Shown: positions 28,569 through 37,935 of the stretch, piece by piece
Layout of the letters: every line of letters begins with the position of its first letter
How positions within the stretch are numbered: the first letter of the stretch is position 1
Source of the DNA: Corynebacterium vitaeruminis DSM 20294
GTDB taxonomy: Bacteria > Actinomycetota > Actinomycetes > Mycobacteriales > Mycobacteriaceae
NCBI RefSeq assembly: GCF_000550805.1
Contig: NZ_CP004353.1
Location: 2,852,001 to 2,916,000, forward strand
Reading direction: 5' to 3'
Length of the DNA stretch: 64,000 nucleotides
Position numbers and translations under genes: made by a program
The notes under the pieces: generated by a model
Told to the model about the DNA's origin: nothing
The model's input: the letters and a program-made list of their open reading frames with translations, nothing else
Database searches by the model: none

Positions 28569-28584
28569 TATGCCCGCGGGCTAG

Positions 28585-30078
28585 CTAGCGCTTCTGGTAC
28601 AGCGACTTCTTCTGGAACTTCGGGTCGCTGGTGACCAGCACCCCGAGGTTGCGGAAGATGCCCTCGTCCACCGAGCCCAGGATGGTGGTGGTGTGGGCGA
28701 TGCAGCCCTTGAGGTGCTGCAGGTGATCGAGGGCCCGGCGCGCCTCCTCGTTCGTCGAGGCCGACACCGACAGCGCGATGAGCACCTCGTCGGTGTGCAG
28801 GCGCGGGTTGTGGCTGCCCAGGTGCTGGATCTTCAGCGTCTTGATCGGCTCGATCGACTCCGGGGAGAGCAGGTGGCTCTCGTCCGGGATGCTGGCCAGG
28901 TGTTTCAGCGCGTTGAGCAGCATCGCGGCGGAGCAGCCGAGGAGGGCGGAGGTGCGCCCGGTGATGATGGTGTCGTCGTCAAGCTGGATGGCGCAGGCGG
29001 GCTCGCCGGTCTCCTCCGCACGGGCGCGGGCCACGCCGACGACGGCGCGGTCGGTGGCCTTGATTTTCGCCTTGGCCATGACCACCGCCGCGCGGTCCGA
29101 CTGGGTGGAGTCCAACCTGCCTCTGGCCTCGTCGACAAGCGCCTTGAAGTAGCGGCGAATGATCTCTTGGCGGCTGGCCTCGCGGCAGACCTCGTCGTCG
29201 ACGATGCAGAAGCCCGCCATGTTCACGCCCATGTCGGTGGGGGACTGGTACGGGGTGGTGCCGGTGAGCTTCTCCAGGAGCACCTTGAGCAGCGGGAACG
29301 CCTCCACGTCGCGGTTGTAGTTGACCGTGGACTCGCCGTAGGCGCTGAGGTGGAAGTGGTCGATGACGTTGGCGTCGTTGAGGTCGACCGTCGCGGCCTC
29401 GTAGGCCAGGTTGACCGGGTGATCCAGCGGCAGGTTCCAGATGGGGAAAGTCTCAAACTTGGCGTACCCGGCCGATCCGCCGCGCTGGTACTCGTGGTAG
29501 ACCTGCGAGAGGCAGGTGGCCAACTTGCCGGAGCCCGGCCCCGGGGCGGTGACCACCACGAGGTCGCGGGTGGTTTCGGCGAACTCGTTGCGGCCGAGCC
29601 CCTCCTCGGAGACGATGAAGTCGGTGTCCGAGGGGTAGCCCGGGATGACGCGGTGGCGGAACACCTTCATGCCGAGGCGTTCCAAGCGCTCCTTGAACTC
29701 GGCCGCCTGGCGGTTGTCGTCCTCCATCTGCGTGAGCACCACGTTTTCCACGAGGAAGCCGCGGCCGCGGAAGACGTCGACTAGGCGCAGCACGTCCTCG
29801 TCGTAGGTGATGCCGAGGTCCGCGCGCACCTTGTTGCGCTGCAGGTCCTTGGCGTTGATGCACACGAGGATCTCCACCTCGTCCTTGATCCGGTCGAGCA
29901 TCGCGATCTTGTTGTCCGGGGTGAACCCAGGCAACACGCGCGAGGCGTGCATGTCGTCGAAGAGCTTGCCGCCCATCTCCAGGTACAGCTTGCCCCCGAT
30001 TTTCTCCCGGCGCGCTTTGATGTGCTCCGATTGCAAGTCGATGTATTTTTCGCGATCGAAGCCGATCCCGTGCGCCAT
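28585..30078 (-). CDS. DUF1846 family protein
   Basis: The 497-residue cytosolic protein matches DUF1846 throughout: [40 protein letters not shown], the [18 protein letters not shown] loop near residue 185 (P-loop-like) and the metal- or nucleotide-region CIVDDEV. The family is widespread in Firmicutes and Actinobacteria. Structures are known but the reaction is not established. ATG 30078 is the first start. It stands alone on the minus strand. The RNA-like hairpins at 28443-28568 lie just downstream. Confidence 0.93.
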   Translation of the reverse strand: MAHGIGFDREKYIDLQSEHIKARREKIGGKLYLEMGGKLFDDMHASRVLPGFTPDNKIAMLDRIKDEVEILVCINAKDLQRNKVRADLGITYDEDVLRLVDVFRGRGFLVENVVLTQMEDDNRQAAEFKERLERLGMKVFRHRVIPGYPSDTDFIVSEEGLGRNEFAETTRDLVVVTAPGPGSGKLATCLSQVYHEYQRGGSAGYAKFETFPIWNLPLDHPVNLAYEAATVDLNDANVIDHFHLSAYGESTVNYNRDVEAFPLLKVLLEKLTGTTPYQSPTDMGVNMAGFCIVDDEVCREASRQEIIRRYFKALVDEARGRLDSTQSDRAAVVMAKAKIKATDRAVVGVARARAEETGEPACAIQLDDDTIITGRTSALLGCSAAMLLNALKHLASIPDESHLLSPESIEPIKTLKIQHLGSHNPRLHTDEVLIALSVSASTNEEARRALDHLQHLKGCIAHTTTILGSVDEGIFRNLGVLVTSDPKFQKKSLYQKR

Positions 30079-30121
30079 GTAGCATTCCCTTCCGAGGTCC
30101 GTTTTGGGTTTAGTTTAATTC

Positions 30122-30139
30122 GCTTACCGACGCCTACGG
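30122..30139 (+). repeat. Copy of the dispersed 18-bp motif
   Basis: GCTTACCGACGCCTACGG, in the divergent promoter region between the DUF1846 and CDF-like genes. Confidence 0.6.
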
Positions 30140-30162
30140 TAACCGGAATAGAATCAGCAACT

Positions 30163-30825
30163 ATGACTTCAGCCTCCGCAGCTCGCGATGACTTTGACAG
30201 CGATGACGATGACAATGACGACGATGAGATCAACGCCGCTAACCTCACCAGCCACTCCCGCAAGATCGTGGCCATCGTTGCGGGTCTGAACCTGCTCGGC
30301 TTCGCCGGGGAGGTCATCATCGCCTCCATCATCGGCTCGGCCTCGCTTTTCGCCGACGCCGCCGACTTCCTCGAGGATTTCCTCATCAACCTGCTCGTGC
30401 TCACCGCCCTCGGCTGGTCAGTGGCCTCGCGCCGCAAGGCCTCGGTGGGTTTGGCAGGACTCATCCTCATTCCCGCGCTCGCCGCGTTCGGCACGGCGAT
30501 CTGGAAAATCATCACCGGCACCCCGCCAGAGGCCTTTACCTTGTCCGGCACCGCCATCGCCGCCGGACTCATCAACCTCGTCTGCGCGCTCCTGCTGCTC
30601 TCCCTGCGCAACGGCGGGGAGGCGCTGGTGCGCGGGGCCTGGCTGGCCGCGCGCAATGACGTGCTCGCCAACATCCTCATCCTTGCCGCGGGCATCGTCA
30701 CCATCTTTTGGGCCACCATCTGGCCGGACGTGGTGGTGGGCATCATCATCGGTTTGATCAACCTTGGCGCGGCCAAGGAGGTCTTGGAGCAGGCCCGGGC
30801 GGAAGTCCCAGAGCTCGAAGACTAA
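30163..30825 (+). CDS. CDF-like membrane protein
   Basis: The 220-residue protein starts with an Asp-rich cytoplasmic tail (DDFDSDDDDNDDDE), then has about six transmembrane helices. The pattern FADAADFLEDFLINLLVL in the second helix and AARNDVLANILILAAG in the fifth match the paired metal-site helices of cation diffusion facilitators. CDF proteins export Zn, Co or similar ions in exchange for protons. The second-site histidines of classical CDF (HxxxD) are replaced here: FADAADFLED keeps Asp, and RNDVLAN keeps Asn-Asp. The C-terminal cytoplasmic domain is missing. So it is a short, variant CDF and its substrate is unknown. Confidence 0.75.
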   Translation: MTSASAARDDFDSDDDDNDDDEINAANLTSHSRKIVAIVAGLNLLGFAGEVIIASIIGSASLFADAADFLEDFLINLLVLTALGWSVASRRKASVGLAGLILIPALAAFGTAIWKIITGTPPEAFTLSGTAIAAGLINLVCALLLLSLRNGGEALVRGAWLAARNDVLANILILAAGIVTIFWATIWPDVVVGIIIGLINLGAAKEVLEQARAEVPELED

Positions 30826-30898
30826 CTCCCTGCGCTGAAATGGCGCGCTTCCCAGCCAAAGCGGAAAGCGCGCCATTATTTTTTGCTCAAAGCATCAT

Positions 30899-31570
30899 TT
30901 ACGCAATGCTGCTGACCGGATCCTGGCCATCAATAAAGGCCAGCGGGCTAGCCGGGAACTCCTCCCGGCCTGCAACCTCCGCAATCACCTGCGCCACCAG
31001 CTCACGCGCAGTGTGCGTGCCCGCGGCCGGAGAATCATCAGCCACCACCTCGATACCCACGGCTGGCTCATCTGTCAGCGACGAAGGGCCAAGAATGAGA
31101 TAGTCCAGCTTGCTCGCACCCAGGCGCAGATCCACCGCCTTCTTCGCCTTCACATAGGCATCCCACGAGCTACCGTCATTGGACTCCTCGCGCAGCGTGG
31201 CCCCGAGGTAGGAGATCATGACATAACGCGGCGGACGATCCATCGACTCCAACGCGTCAATGGTGGCAAGGGCGCCGTCACGGTCAATATCCAGCGTCGC
31301 CTGCGCGCCCGCGCGCCCACCGTTGCCCGCACCCCAGATCACCAGATCGTAGTTGCTAAAAAGCTCGGCCCAATCAGCAGCTGCTTGCTTGGTCAGATCG
31401 CGTACCACCACGCCCGCACCGAGTGCTTCCAACTCCGGAGCGTAGGCGGGATTGCGCACCAGCGAATCCACGCTGTGGCCTGCCTGCACCAGCAAGGGAG
31501 TGGCCAGCAGCGCTACCTTGCCGTGGCCACCGATATAGAGAATCTTGCTTGCAGTCGTGTTTGTTGTCAT
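30899..31570 (-). CDS. NAD(P)-binding atypical SDR protein
   Basis: The 223-residue protein has a Rossmann start (KILYIGGHGKVALLATPLLV), the GxxGxxG-like motif of NmrA/atypical SDR proteins, YVMISYLGA and a YVKAKKAVD segment with the usual Tyr-x3-Lys arrangement. It ends in a typical SDR-a5 C-terminus. It probably binds NADP(H); the substrate is unknown. The ATG at 31570 is better than upstream starts, as the extension would lack conservation. It is monocistronic on the minus strand. Confidence 0.85.
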   Translation of the reverse strand: MTTNTTASKILYIGGHGKVALLATPLLVQAGHSVDSLVRNPAYAPELEALGAGVVVRDLTKQAAADWAELFSNYDLVIWGAGNGGRAGAQATLDIDRDGALATIDALESMDRPPRYVMISYLGATLREESNDGSSWDAYVKAKKAVDLRLGASKLDYLILGPSSLTDEPAVGIEVVADDSPAAGTHTARELVAQVIAEVAGREEFPASPLAFIDGQDPVSSIA

Positions 31571-31777
31571 GGCGCCCAACCTACCACCGTTGGTGCGAAC
31601 TGCTCGGGGCACCTCGGCATCACCTCATTCACGAGGGCCGCATGATCCTGCTTCGATAGGCGCACAGACGACCCAGCTTTGTCTCTTCTCCCACACGTCT
31701 AAGCGGGCAACTGCCTCCCCGACTAGGAGCCACACTGCTTGTGCACGCTTTCCGATTCGCGTGCGATGCACAAGCCT

Positions 31778-33316
31778 TTAGTAGTTCAGCTGCGCCATCA
31801 TGCCGGTTGCCATGTGGTAGCCGTTGTGGCAGTGGAACACCCAGTCGCCGGGGTTGTTGGCTATCAGCTCCGCGTTCACGGACTGGCCGGGCAGGATCAA
31901 GATGGTGTCCTTGCGCAGGCCCCCATTGTCCGGCAGGGACCAGGTATGACCGTGGATGTGCATCGGGTGCGCCATGGCAGTGGTGTTGCGCATGGTCATC
32001 AGCACGCGCTGGCCGGAATTGACCGTGGCTAGGGTGTCGCCGTCAATGGACATTCCCCACTTATACGGCATCATCTGTCCGGTCAGTTCCACATCCAGAC
32101 GGACGTCGGGTTCGCCTGAGGCAAGACGCGCGGAGTCGGCAGCGACGAGATCAGTCAGGAATGCCGCAGGGGCTTCGAGCTGCACGAAGCTGGCCTCGGG
32201 ACTGGGGGCCTCACCGGAGGCGGTGCGCACCAGCGCAAAGGCGCGCCCGTCTTTGCCGGCCGCGAGCGCGGTTAGCGGGAACACCCCGTCGGCAAGCGTG
32301 ACCTCAACGTCGGCACGCTCACCCATGCCAAGGTAGAAGGAATCGACCTGCTTGGGCACGACCGGATAACCGTCGGTAGCAATGACAGTCATCGAGTGCC
32401 CGCCGAGGGCGACTTTGAAGATGGTATCGGCGCCGGCGTTGATAAAACGCAGCCGGGCCTTCTGACCGACCTTGGCCTCAAAGGTGCGGCAGGCCGCCGG
32501 AATGCGCTCATTGAGCAGGTAATGCGGGTAGGCCAGATCGCCCGCGTCGCCGCCGAGCGCAGGATCGCCCGGGCCTGCGTGCATGCCCGCCATGGCTGCC
32601 GACGCCGCACCGGCCGAAGGTGTACTTGCAGATTCCGTCGTGGCGGCCATGTTGTGCATGGAATGATCCATGCCCTCCATCGAGGCGCCACTCGTGCCGC
32701 TCATTGAGTCAAACATGGCTAGCTGCTCATCCGGGGTGTGCCCATCGATGCCATCAAGCCAATCGTCGAGGAAGATCGTCCATTCGACGTCATAATCACC
32801 CGGATCGGAAGGATCGCGCACGATCAAAGGAGCGTGCAAGCCGCGGTCGAGCTGAATGCCGCTATGTGAATGGTAGAAATACGTGCCCGAATGCGGCACC
32901 TGAAAGCTGTAGGTAAAGGCCTCACCGGGCTCGATGGGGTCTTGGGTAATACCAGGGACGCCATCGGATGCCATGGGCACCGCCAGTCCGTGCCAGTGGA
33001 TGGAGGTGGACTCCGGGAGCTGATTGTCGATGTCGACCTGCAGGATGTCCCCGGCGGTGACCTCGATGGTGGGGTTGCCGTCTTGCGACTCATAGCCCCA
33101 GGTGCTGGCTTCAATTCCGCCGAGATCAATACTGCGCTGTTTCGCCACGAGCTTCTTGTGAACCGCGGGATCAGGCAACACCGAGGGGGTGGGGAAGGCT
33201 TTGGTGACAGACGGGCTCGAGGAGGAGCCACCCGTTTGCCCGCCGCAGGCGGCAAGGGTGACCCCACCCGCAATGCCGAGGCCGCCGAGGAGGAATTGCC
33301 GTCTCGTGACATTCAT
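31778..33316 (-). CDS. copO: Multicopper oxidase (CopO-type)
   Basis: The 512-residue secreted protein starts with a twin-arginine signal and lipobox-like end (TRRQFLLGGLGIAGGVTLAAC). All copper ligands are visible: HWHG, HSHSG, HPMHIHGH and HCHNGYHMATGM. A Met/His-rich insert near residues 205-250 (MEGMDHSMHNMAA and MAGMHAGPG) fits periplasmic Cu(I) binding. It oxidises Cu(I) to less toxic Cu(II). It lies 23 bp after the CueP-like gene and divergent from copRS, the layout known from C. glutamicum copO/copRS. Intact. Confidence 0.9.
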   Translation of the reverse strand: MNVTRRQFLLGGLGIAGGVTLAACGGQTGGSSSSPSVTKAFPTPSVLPDPAVHKKLVAKQRSIDLGGIEASTWGYESQDGNPTIEVTAGDILQVDIDNQLPESTSIHWHGLAVPMASDGVPGITQDPIEPGEAFTYSFQVPHSGTYFYHSHSGIQLDRGLHAPLIVRDPSDPGDYDVEWTIFLDDWLDGIDGHTPDEQLAMFDSMSGTSGASMEGMDHSMHNMAATTESASTPSAGAASAAMAGMHAGPGDPALGGDAGDLAYPHYLLNERIPAACRTFEAKVGQKARLRFINAGADTIFKVALGGHSMTVIATDGYPVVPKQVDSFYLGMGERADVEVTLADGVFPLTALAAGKDGRAFALVRTASGEAPSPEASFVQLEAPAAFLTDLVAADSARLASGEPDVRLDVELTGQMMPYKWGMSIDGDTLATVNSGQRVLMTMRNTTAMAHPMHIHGHTWSLPDNGGLRKDTILILPGQSVNAELIANNPGDWVFHCHNGYHMATGMMAQLNY

Positions 33317-33339
33317 TACTGGGTTGATTTCCCTTCTGC

Positions 33340-33966
33340 TTAGGAGAGCTTGAGTGTGGTGACGCAGGTAGCACCGTCGGCGGTGGAATCGAAGTCAACC
33401 GTGCCCGTCTTGCCTTCGGACTGGACGGTGATCGTTCCCGTAGTCTCCTCCGGCACCCAGAACCCGGCGAAGCCGTTGTCAAAGGTCGTGGTGTCCTCGT
33501 CGATGAGCGTGTTTCCGTCCTTGTCCGTGAAGGTGACGTGGATCGGGGTGTTGGCCAGCTCCCCCTTGCAGGTGGTCAGGCTGTGGTAGAAGCAATCGTG
33601 CGTCTGGAACTCATAGGGGGCCACGGAGATGTAGGTGGTGTTGTCCGGAAGCGGGAGGCTGAGAAACTCCTCCTTATTGTTCGCGTTGGCAATCTGAAGC
33701 TCGTCCGGGCGCACAGATGCCCGCAGGTCGCTGGGGCGATCCGCCACCACCAGGCGATCGAGCTCGTCGATGATCGTGGTCGCGTCCTTGTCCTGCAGCT
33801 CGTACTTGGCAAGCAGCTCGTTGGCGCCGGCTGAGGAGCTGCTTGATGCGGAGGCGTTCGACGCTGCAGAGTCAGCTTGCTCGCTGCCGCAGGCTGTCAG
33901 CCCTACGAAGCTGGCTGCAGCGGTCAGAATCGATAGCGTTGCGATTGTTGCTTGCCGACGTTTCAC
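33340..33966 (-). CDS. CueP-like copper-binding lipoprotein
   Basis: The 208-residue protein has a GTG start behind GGAGAAG and a lipoprotein signal ending LTACGS. After a Ser/Ala linker the mature domain has the CueP pattern (LLAKYELQDKDATTIIDELD, LPDNTTYISVAPY, CFYHSLTTCKGEL, GNTLIDEDTTTFDNGFAGFW). The two Cys of CFYHSLTTC correspond to the CueP metal or redox pair. CueP stores or relays periplasmic copper. It is the first gene of the cueP-copO operon. Confidence 0.85.
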   Translation of the reverse strand: MKRRQATIATLSILTAAASFVGLTACGSEQADSAASNASASSSSSAGANELLAKYELQDKDATTIIDELDRLVVADRPSDLRASVRPDELQIANANNKEEFLSLPLPDNTTYISVAPYEFQTHDCFYHSLTTCKGELANTPIHVTFTDKDGNTLIDEDTTTFDNGFAGFWVPEETTGTITVQSEGKTGTVDFDSTADGATCVTTLKLS

Positions 33967-34273
33967 GGCTTCTCCTTGGTTGCTTGCTCGAGGTCAGCCA
34001 CTAACGCGGAAGCGTCATGCGTGGCACGGGACTTGAGGAAGTTCTAACACCCCCGAGGTGAGAAAAGTAAGGCCGTACCTCACCCGTGGCGCACCCCTTC
34101 GATCGTAAGTGGTGATCTCCCTCACACACATTGGGAGGGCACGCCGAACACGGAGCTGAAAAGCCCAGCCTGTGACGCCTTGTCACCGTCGGAAAGCAAG
34201 AAAACTCGGGCACAGATGGTGAATATGAAGATTATGTAAAGATTGCCCGGGTGATACTGGCGATACTGGAGTA
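33967..34273. other. Divergent promoter region, cueP-copO / copRS
   Basis: This 307-base region carries a GAGGTGAG..CCTCACC dyad (34055-34083) in addition to the CopR-like box at 34226. It contains no gene. Confidence 0.6.
34226..34245 (+). promoter_or_regulatory. CopR-like direct repeat
   Basis: TGAAGATTA-TG-TAAAGATTG is two 9-bp half sites with a 2-bp gap. It matches, with few changes, the CopR box known from C. glutamicum (TGAAGATTT repeated with 2-bp spacing). It lies 29 bp before the copR start and probably controls both directions. Confidence 0.75.
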
Positions 34274-34999
34274 ATGACCCTTCCGACACAGCCGGAGCAA
34301 TACGTGCTCATCGTCGAAGACGAAAGGCCCCTATCGAAGATGATCGCGGCCTACCTCGAGCGGGCAGGATTTCGCGTGGGACAGGAATTCACAGGCCCCG
34401 ACGCGGTCGCCACCGCCCGCCTGACCGCGCCCGATGTCATCATCCTCGACCTCGGCCTGCCCGGGATGGACGGGCTCGAGGTATGCCAGAAAATCCGCGA
34501 GTTTTCCGACTGCTACATCCTCATGCTCACCGCCCGGGGTGCCGAAGAAGACCGGATAACGGGGCTGACTACCGGGGCGGATGACTACCTCTCCAAGCCC
34601 TTTAGCGTGCGCGAGCTCGTCACCCGCATTCACACGCTTCTGCGGCGCCCCCGCGCCCGGCAAGCCACCAAGGAAACGGCCAGCACAGCGATAGATCCGG
34701 CACACACAGTAGTCGAGGATCTCACCATCGACACCGCCGCCCATCAGGCCTGGTGTGCAGGCCGCGAGGTGGCACTCACCAAACTCGAGTTTGACCTGTT
34801 GCAGGCACTGGCCACCAAACCCGGCCAGGTGCTCAGCCGCGAGGAACTGGTCGCAACCGTGTGGGAGACGGACTGGATAGGGGAGGAGCGCGTCGTCGAC
34901 GTGCATGTAGGCAATGTCAGGCGCAAGCTCGCAAGCCACGGCAGCCGCGCCACCATCGCCACCGTGCGCGGGGTCGGCTACCGAATGGGACAGCCATGA
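34274..34999 (+). CDS. copR: Copper-responsive response regulator CopR
   Basis: The 241-residue OmpR-type regulator has a receiver domain with IVEDER, phospho-acceptor Asp in VIILDLGLPGMDGLE near residue 56 and the Lys of YLSKPFS, and a winged helix at the C-terminus (LTKLEFDLLQALATKPGQVL to VDVHVGNVRRKL and RGVGYRMGQ). Its ATG has little ribosome-site signal. The copS ATG overlaps its stop. Function in copper sensing is assigned from the divergent copO and cueP genes and from the CopR-like box upstream. Confidence 0.88.
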   Translation: MTLPTQPEQYVLIVEDERPLSKMIAAYLERAGFRVGQEFTGPDAVATARLTAPDVIILDLGLPGMDGLEVCQKIREFSDCYILMLTARGAEEDRITGLTTGADDYLSKPFSVRELVTRIHTLLRRPRARQATKETASTAIDPAHTVVEDLTIDTAAHQAWCAGREVALTKLEFDLLQALATKPGQVLSREELVATVWETDWIGEERVVDVHVGNVRRKLASHGSRATIATVRGVGYRMGQP

Positions 35000-36219
35000 A
35001 CCGAGTACCGCTCAGCATCAGATTTCTCTTGGCTCAAATCGCCGTTGCGGCGGCGAGCCTGCTGGCGGCCGGGGCAATCGCCCTTGTTATCGGGCCGCGG
35101 CTGTTCCACGAGCACCTGCTCATGGCGGGCCTGTCAGATCCCTCCAGTGAGCTCACCCACGTCGAGCAGGCCTACCGCGATGCCGGGGCGGCTACCCTTT
35201 CGGTTGCGATCATTGTCGCCTCCCTGTGCGCCGGTGTCGCCGGGTGGCTTTTGTCGCTGCGCATCAAGCGCCCCCTCACCGAGCTCACCCGCGCAGCCTC
35301 GGACGTGGCCCAGGGACGTTACGCTACCCGGGTGCCTACCGACGTCGCCCGTGCCGCAGGCCCCGAGATGGCCATGCTCACCAGCGCCTTTAACATCATG
35401 GCCGAGCGTATCGACAACACCGAGGCGCTGCGCCGGCAGCTCCTTTCCGATCTCGCCCACGAGATGGCCACGCCGGTGTCCGTGCTCGGCGTGTATTGCG
35501 AGGGGCTTCAGGACGACGTCGTGGAGTGGAACCAAGAGACCCAAGACGTCTTCGACGAACAACTAGGACGCCTCAAGCGCCTCATTGCCGACATCGACGA
35601 GGTCTCCCGCGCGCAGGAGCGGCGCATCGAATTGCACCGGCAACCGATCTCCCTAGCGGAGCTGGTGCAGGTGACTTACTCCTCCTATCGCGAGCCCTAC
35701 GCCACCAAAGGGGTCCAGCTCCACCTGCGCGCCATCCCACAGCAATGGGTGGTCAACGCCGATAGGCAAAGGCTCGGGCAGGTACTGGGCAACCTCCTAG
35801 CCAACGCCCTGCGCCATACGCCGCCGGGTGGCACGGTCACCATCTTTGCCGAAGGGCCCGGTATCGAGAGTTCCATTGTTTCAGGCGACGGCGCGGGCGG
35901 AGTGGGGGATGGGGTCGTGCCTGTTGCGCACGCGGGCAGCGGAGGGAGTGCCGCTACCGGCATGGTGCGCATAGGAGTCAGCGACACCGGAGAGGGCCTG
36001 AGCCCCGACCAGCAGGCGCGGGTGTTCGAGCGTTTCTATCGCGGGGACGGTGCCCGCAGCACCTCCGGTGGAGGATCCGGCGTTGGGCTGACCATCGCCC
36101 GTGGGCTCGTCGAGGCTCACGGCGGAACGCTGTCCGTAACCTCACCCGGCCTCGGCAAGGGAGCGACCTTCACCTTCACGCTTCCCCTGGGTGAGGGGAT
36201 GCCGAACAGCACGCAGTAG
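34996..36219 (+). CDS. copS: Copper-sensing histidine kinase CopS
   Basis: The 407-residue kinase has two transmembrane helices (residues 9-32 and 63-85) around a very short, ~30-residue external loop, a HAMP domain (RIKRPLTELTRAASDVAQGR), phospho-acceptor His in LSDLAHEMATPVSVL, N-box NLLANALRHTPPGG and the ATP lid DTGEGLSPDQQARVFERFYR. A Gly/Val-rich insert of ~30 residues (near residue 300) lies between N-box and G1-box. It overlaps copR by four bases. It senses copper at the cell surface by analogy with C. glutamicum CopS. Confidence 0.88.
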   Translation: MNRVPLSIRFLLAQIAVAAASLLAAGAIALVIGPRLFHEHLLMAGLSDPSSELTHVEQAYRDAGAATLSVAIIVASLCAGVAGWLLSLRIKRPLTELTRAASDVAQGRYATRVPTDVARAAGPEMAMLTSAFNIMAERIDNTEALRRQLLSDLAHEMATPVSVLGVYCEGLQDDVVEWNQETQDVFDEQLGRLKRLIADIDEVSRAQERRIELHRQPISLAELVQVTYSSYREPYATKGVQLHLRAIPQQWVVNADRQRLGQVLGNLLANALRHTPPGGTVTIFAEGPGIESSIVSGDGAGGVGDGVVPVAHAGSGGSAATGMVRIGVSDTGEGLSPDQQARVFERFYRGDGARSTSGGGSGVGLTIARGLVEAHGGTLSVTSPGLGKGATFTFTLPLGEGMPNSTQ

Positions 36220-36246
36220 CGTTTCGGGCAGCCGGCAACTGGCCGA

Positions 36247-36262
36247 TGTTTCACGTGAAACA
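36247..36262. other. parS site 1
   Basis: TGTTTCACGTGAAACA, a perfect match to the bacterial parS consensus bound by ParB. It is intergenic, behind copS, and its last bases form part of the terminator stem. Confidence 0.93.
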
Positions 36263-36300
36263 CCCCGCCTCCCTCATTCTTATGAGGGAGGCGGGGTGTT
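36259..36300. terminator. Bidirectional terminator, copS / DAACS symporter
   Basis: A 19-bp perfect stem (36259-36277 with 36282-36300; inner part CCGCCTCCCTCAT) and loop TCTT, flanked by AAA and TTATT. It lies between convergent genes and overlaps parS site 1 by four bases. Confidence 0.85.
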
Positions 36301-36318
36301 ATTGCGTATAGCTACAGG

Positions 36319-37563
36319 TTAGTCCTGCTCGTCGAGGCCAGAGATGGCAGCAGCGAGGCCGAGATCGTCCTCGTCGTCAAGTTCGGAGCGCTCGATGTTG
36401 CCCTTGGCAAACTTGTCGACGACCATCGCAATGGCGCCGTCGCCAGTGACGTTACAAGCGGTGCCGAAGGAGTCGATGGCGATGTAGGCGGCAATCATGA
36501 GTGCAACCTGATCGTCGTTAAAGCCCAGGCTGGAGGAAAGCAGGCCGACCGCGGCCATGATGGCGCCACCAGGAACGCCCGGCGCGGCAACCATCGTCAC
36601 GCCCAGCATGAGGATGAAGCCGACGGCGGTGCCCAGCGGAATATCCATGCCGTCCATGAACATGATGGCGAAGGCGAACAGCGTAATCTTCATCATCGAG
36701 CCGGACAGGTGGATGGTCGCGCACAGCGGGATGACGAAGCCCGCGACCGACTTGGAGATGCCGTTCTTGCGGGCACACTCGTAGGTGAGCGGGATGGTTG
36801 CGGCCGAAGACGAGGTGCCCAGCGCGGTGAAGTAGGCGGGCATCATGTTCTTCAGCGCGCGCAGCGGGTTCTTGCCCGCGATGGAACCGGCGGCGGTGAA
36901 CTGCAGCAGCAGGAGGACGAAGCTCATGCAGATGGCGAGAACTAGGACCTTGGCGAAGGCGGAGAGAGTGTCCACCAGGTTGCCGTTCATGCCCAAAGAC
37001 AGGAACATGCCGAAGATGTAGATCGGCAGCAGGGGCACGATGAAGGAGGAGATCACCTTCATGACCACGCGGCGCAGGTCGGCGACGCCGCCGTAGAGGG
37101 TATCGGACTTCACGCTGGTCATCGCCACGCCCACGACGAAGGCGAGGATGAGTGCGGTCATGACCTCCATCGGGGCCGGCATGTCGACCTTGATGAACGG
37201 CTGCAGCGCGCCCTCCTCGATGTCGGAGACGGTCACCTTCGCGTGCCCCGCGAGCAGGGTGGGGTAGAGGGCGGTGGCCACGCCCCAGGCGATGAGCCCG
37301 GAGACCAGCGCGGAGCCGTAGGCGATGCCCGTGGTGATCGCCAGCCACTTGCCCGCCCCGCGACCCAGGCCCGCGATGGCCGGGGTGATGAGCGCGAAGA
37401 TGAGGACCGGGACGAAGAAGCTCAGGAAGTTACCGAACAGCCCGTTGAAGGTGACGAACACGCGGGCCAGCGGCACTGGGAAGAAGAAGCTGCACACGAT
37501 GCCCAGGATGATCGCGACGACGATCCTGAACAGCAGCGACGATGACAGTCGTTTGAAGTCCAT
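36319..37563 (-). CDS. Dicarboxylate/amino acid:cation symporter (DAACS family)
   Basis: The 414-residue membrane protein has the EAAT/GltPh fold signatures: LGTSSSAATIPLTYECARKN (serine-rich hairpin), GFVIPLCATIHLSGSMMKI, then VPGGAIMAAVGLLSS and DSFGTACNVTGDGAIAMVVD with the substrate and sodium-binding Asp/Asn residues. It imports a dicarboxylate or an amino acid such as Ser/Thr or Glu with Na+. It is closest in feel to SstT/DctA types, but the substrate cannot be fixed. The C-terminus is acidic. It is monocistronic; an upstream region of 370 bp holds its promoter. Confidence 0.9.
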   Translation of the reverse strand: MDFKRLSSSLLFRIVVAIILGIVCSFFFPVPLARVFVTFNGLFGNFLSFFVPVLIFALITPAIAGLGRGAGKWLAITTGIAYGSALVSGLIAWGVATALYPTLLAGHAKVTVSDIEEGALQPFIKVDMPAPMEVMTALILAFVVGVAMTSVKSDTLYGGVADLRRVVMKVISSFIVPLLPIYIFGMFLSLGMNGNLVDTLSAFAKVLVLAICMSFVLLLLQFTAAGSIAGKNPLRALKNMMPAYFTALGTSSSAATIPLTYECARKNGISKSVAGFVIPLCATIHLSGSMMKITLFAFAIMFMDGMDIPLGTAVGFILMLGVTMVAAPGVPGGAIMAAVGLLSSSLGFNDDQVALMIAAYIAIDSFGTACNVTGDGAIAMVVDKFAKGNIERSELDDEDDLGLAAAISGLDEQD

Positions 37564-37935
37564 GATGAAACCTTTGTGAGATTCGTGTGATTATGCGGTT
37601 GGGAAAGTCCCATCATTCCCACTGCGGGTGGCGTGGGGCGTGGGCTCAAAAAACACGCGCTGGCGCCGCGACTTGGGGCGAGGCCCTTTGGCCGGTGCGC
37701 CGTCCCGAAGCTCGATCGATCAAGCTCGGGGGCGGGTTAAGGCATAATTTACGCGGTGGGAAACGAATTACCTATTCATATATAGGTTTCGGGCTGCGAA
37801 ATTTCTCACTTTTGCAGGCTTAAAGCCACATCAAAGCGCCCGGATGGTCAATGCGGGCACCAACCCAACGCCACGGGGGAGAGGCCGCCCGCGCGGAGTG
37901 CGAGCACGGCGCGGGAGGGGGATAGAGTAGGTGCC
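37564..37935. other. Intergenic region, divergent promoters
   Basis: 372 bases between the symporter and the SdpI-like gene. No gene is seen. An AT-rich patch (37740-37800) includes CATATATAGG. Promoters for both genes must lie here. Confidence 0.45.
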
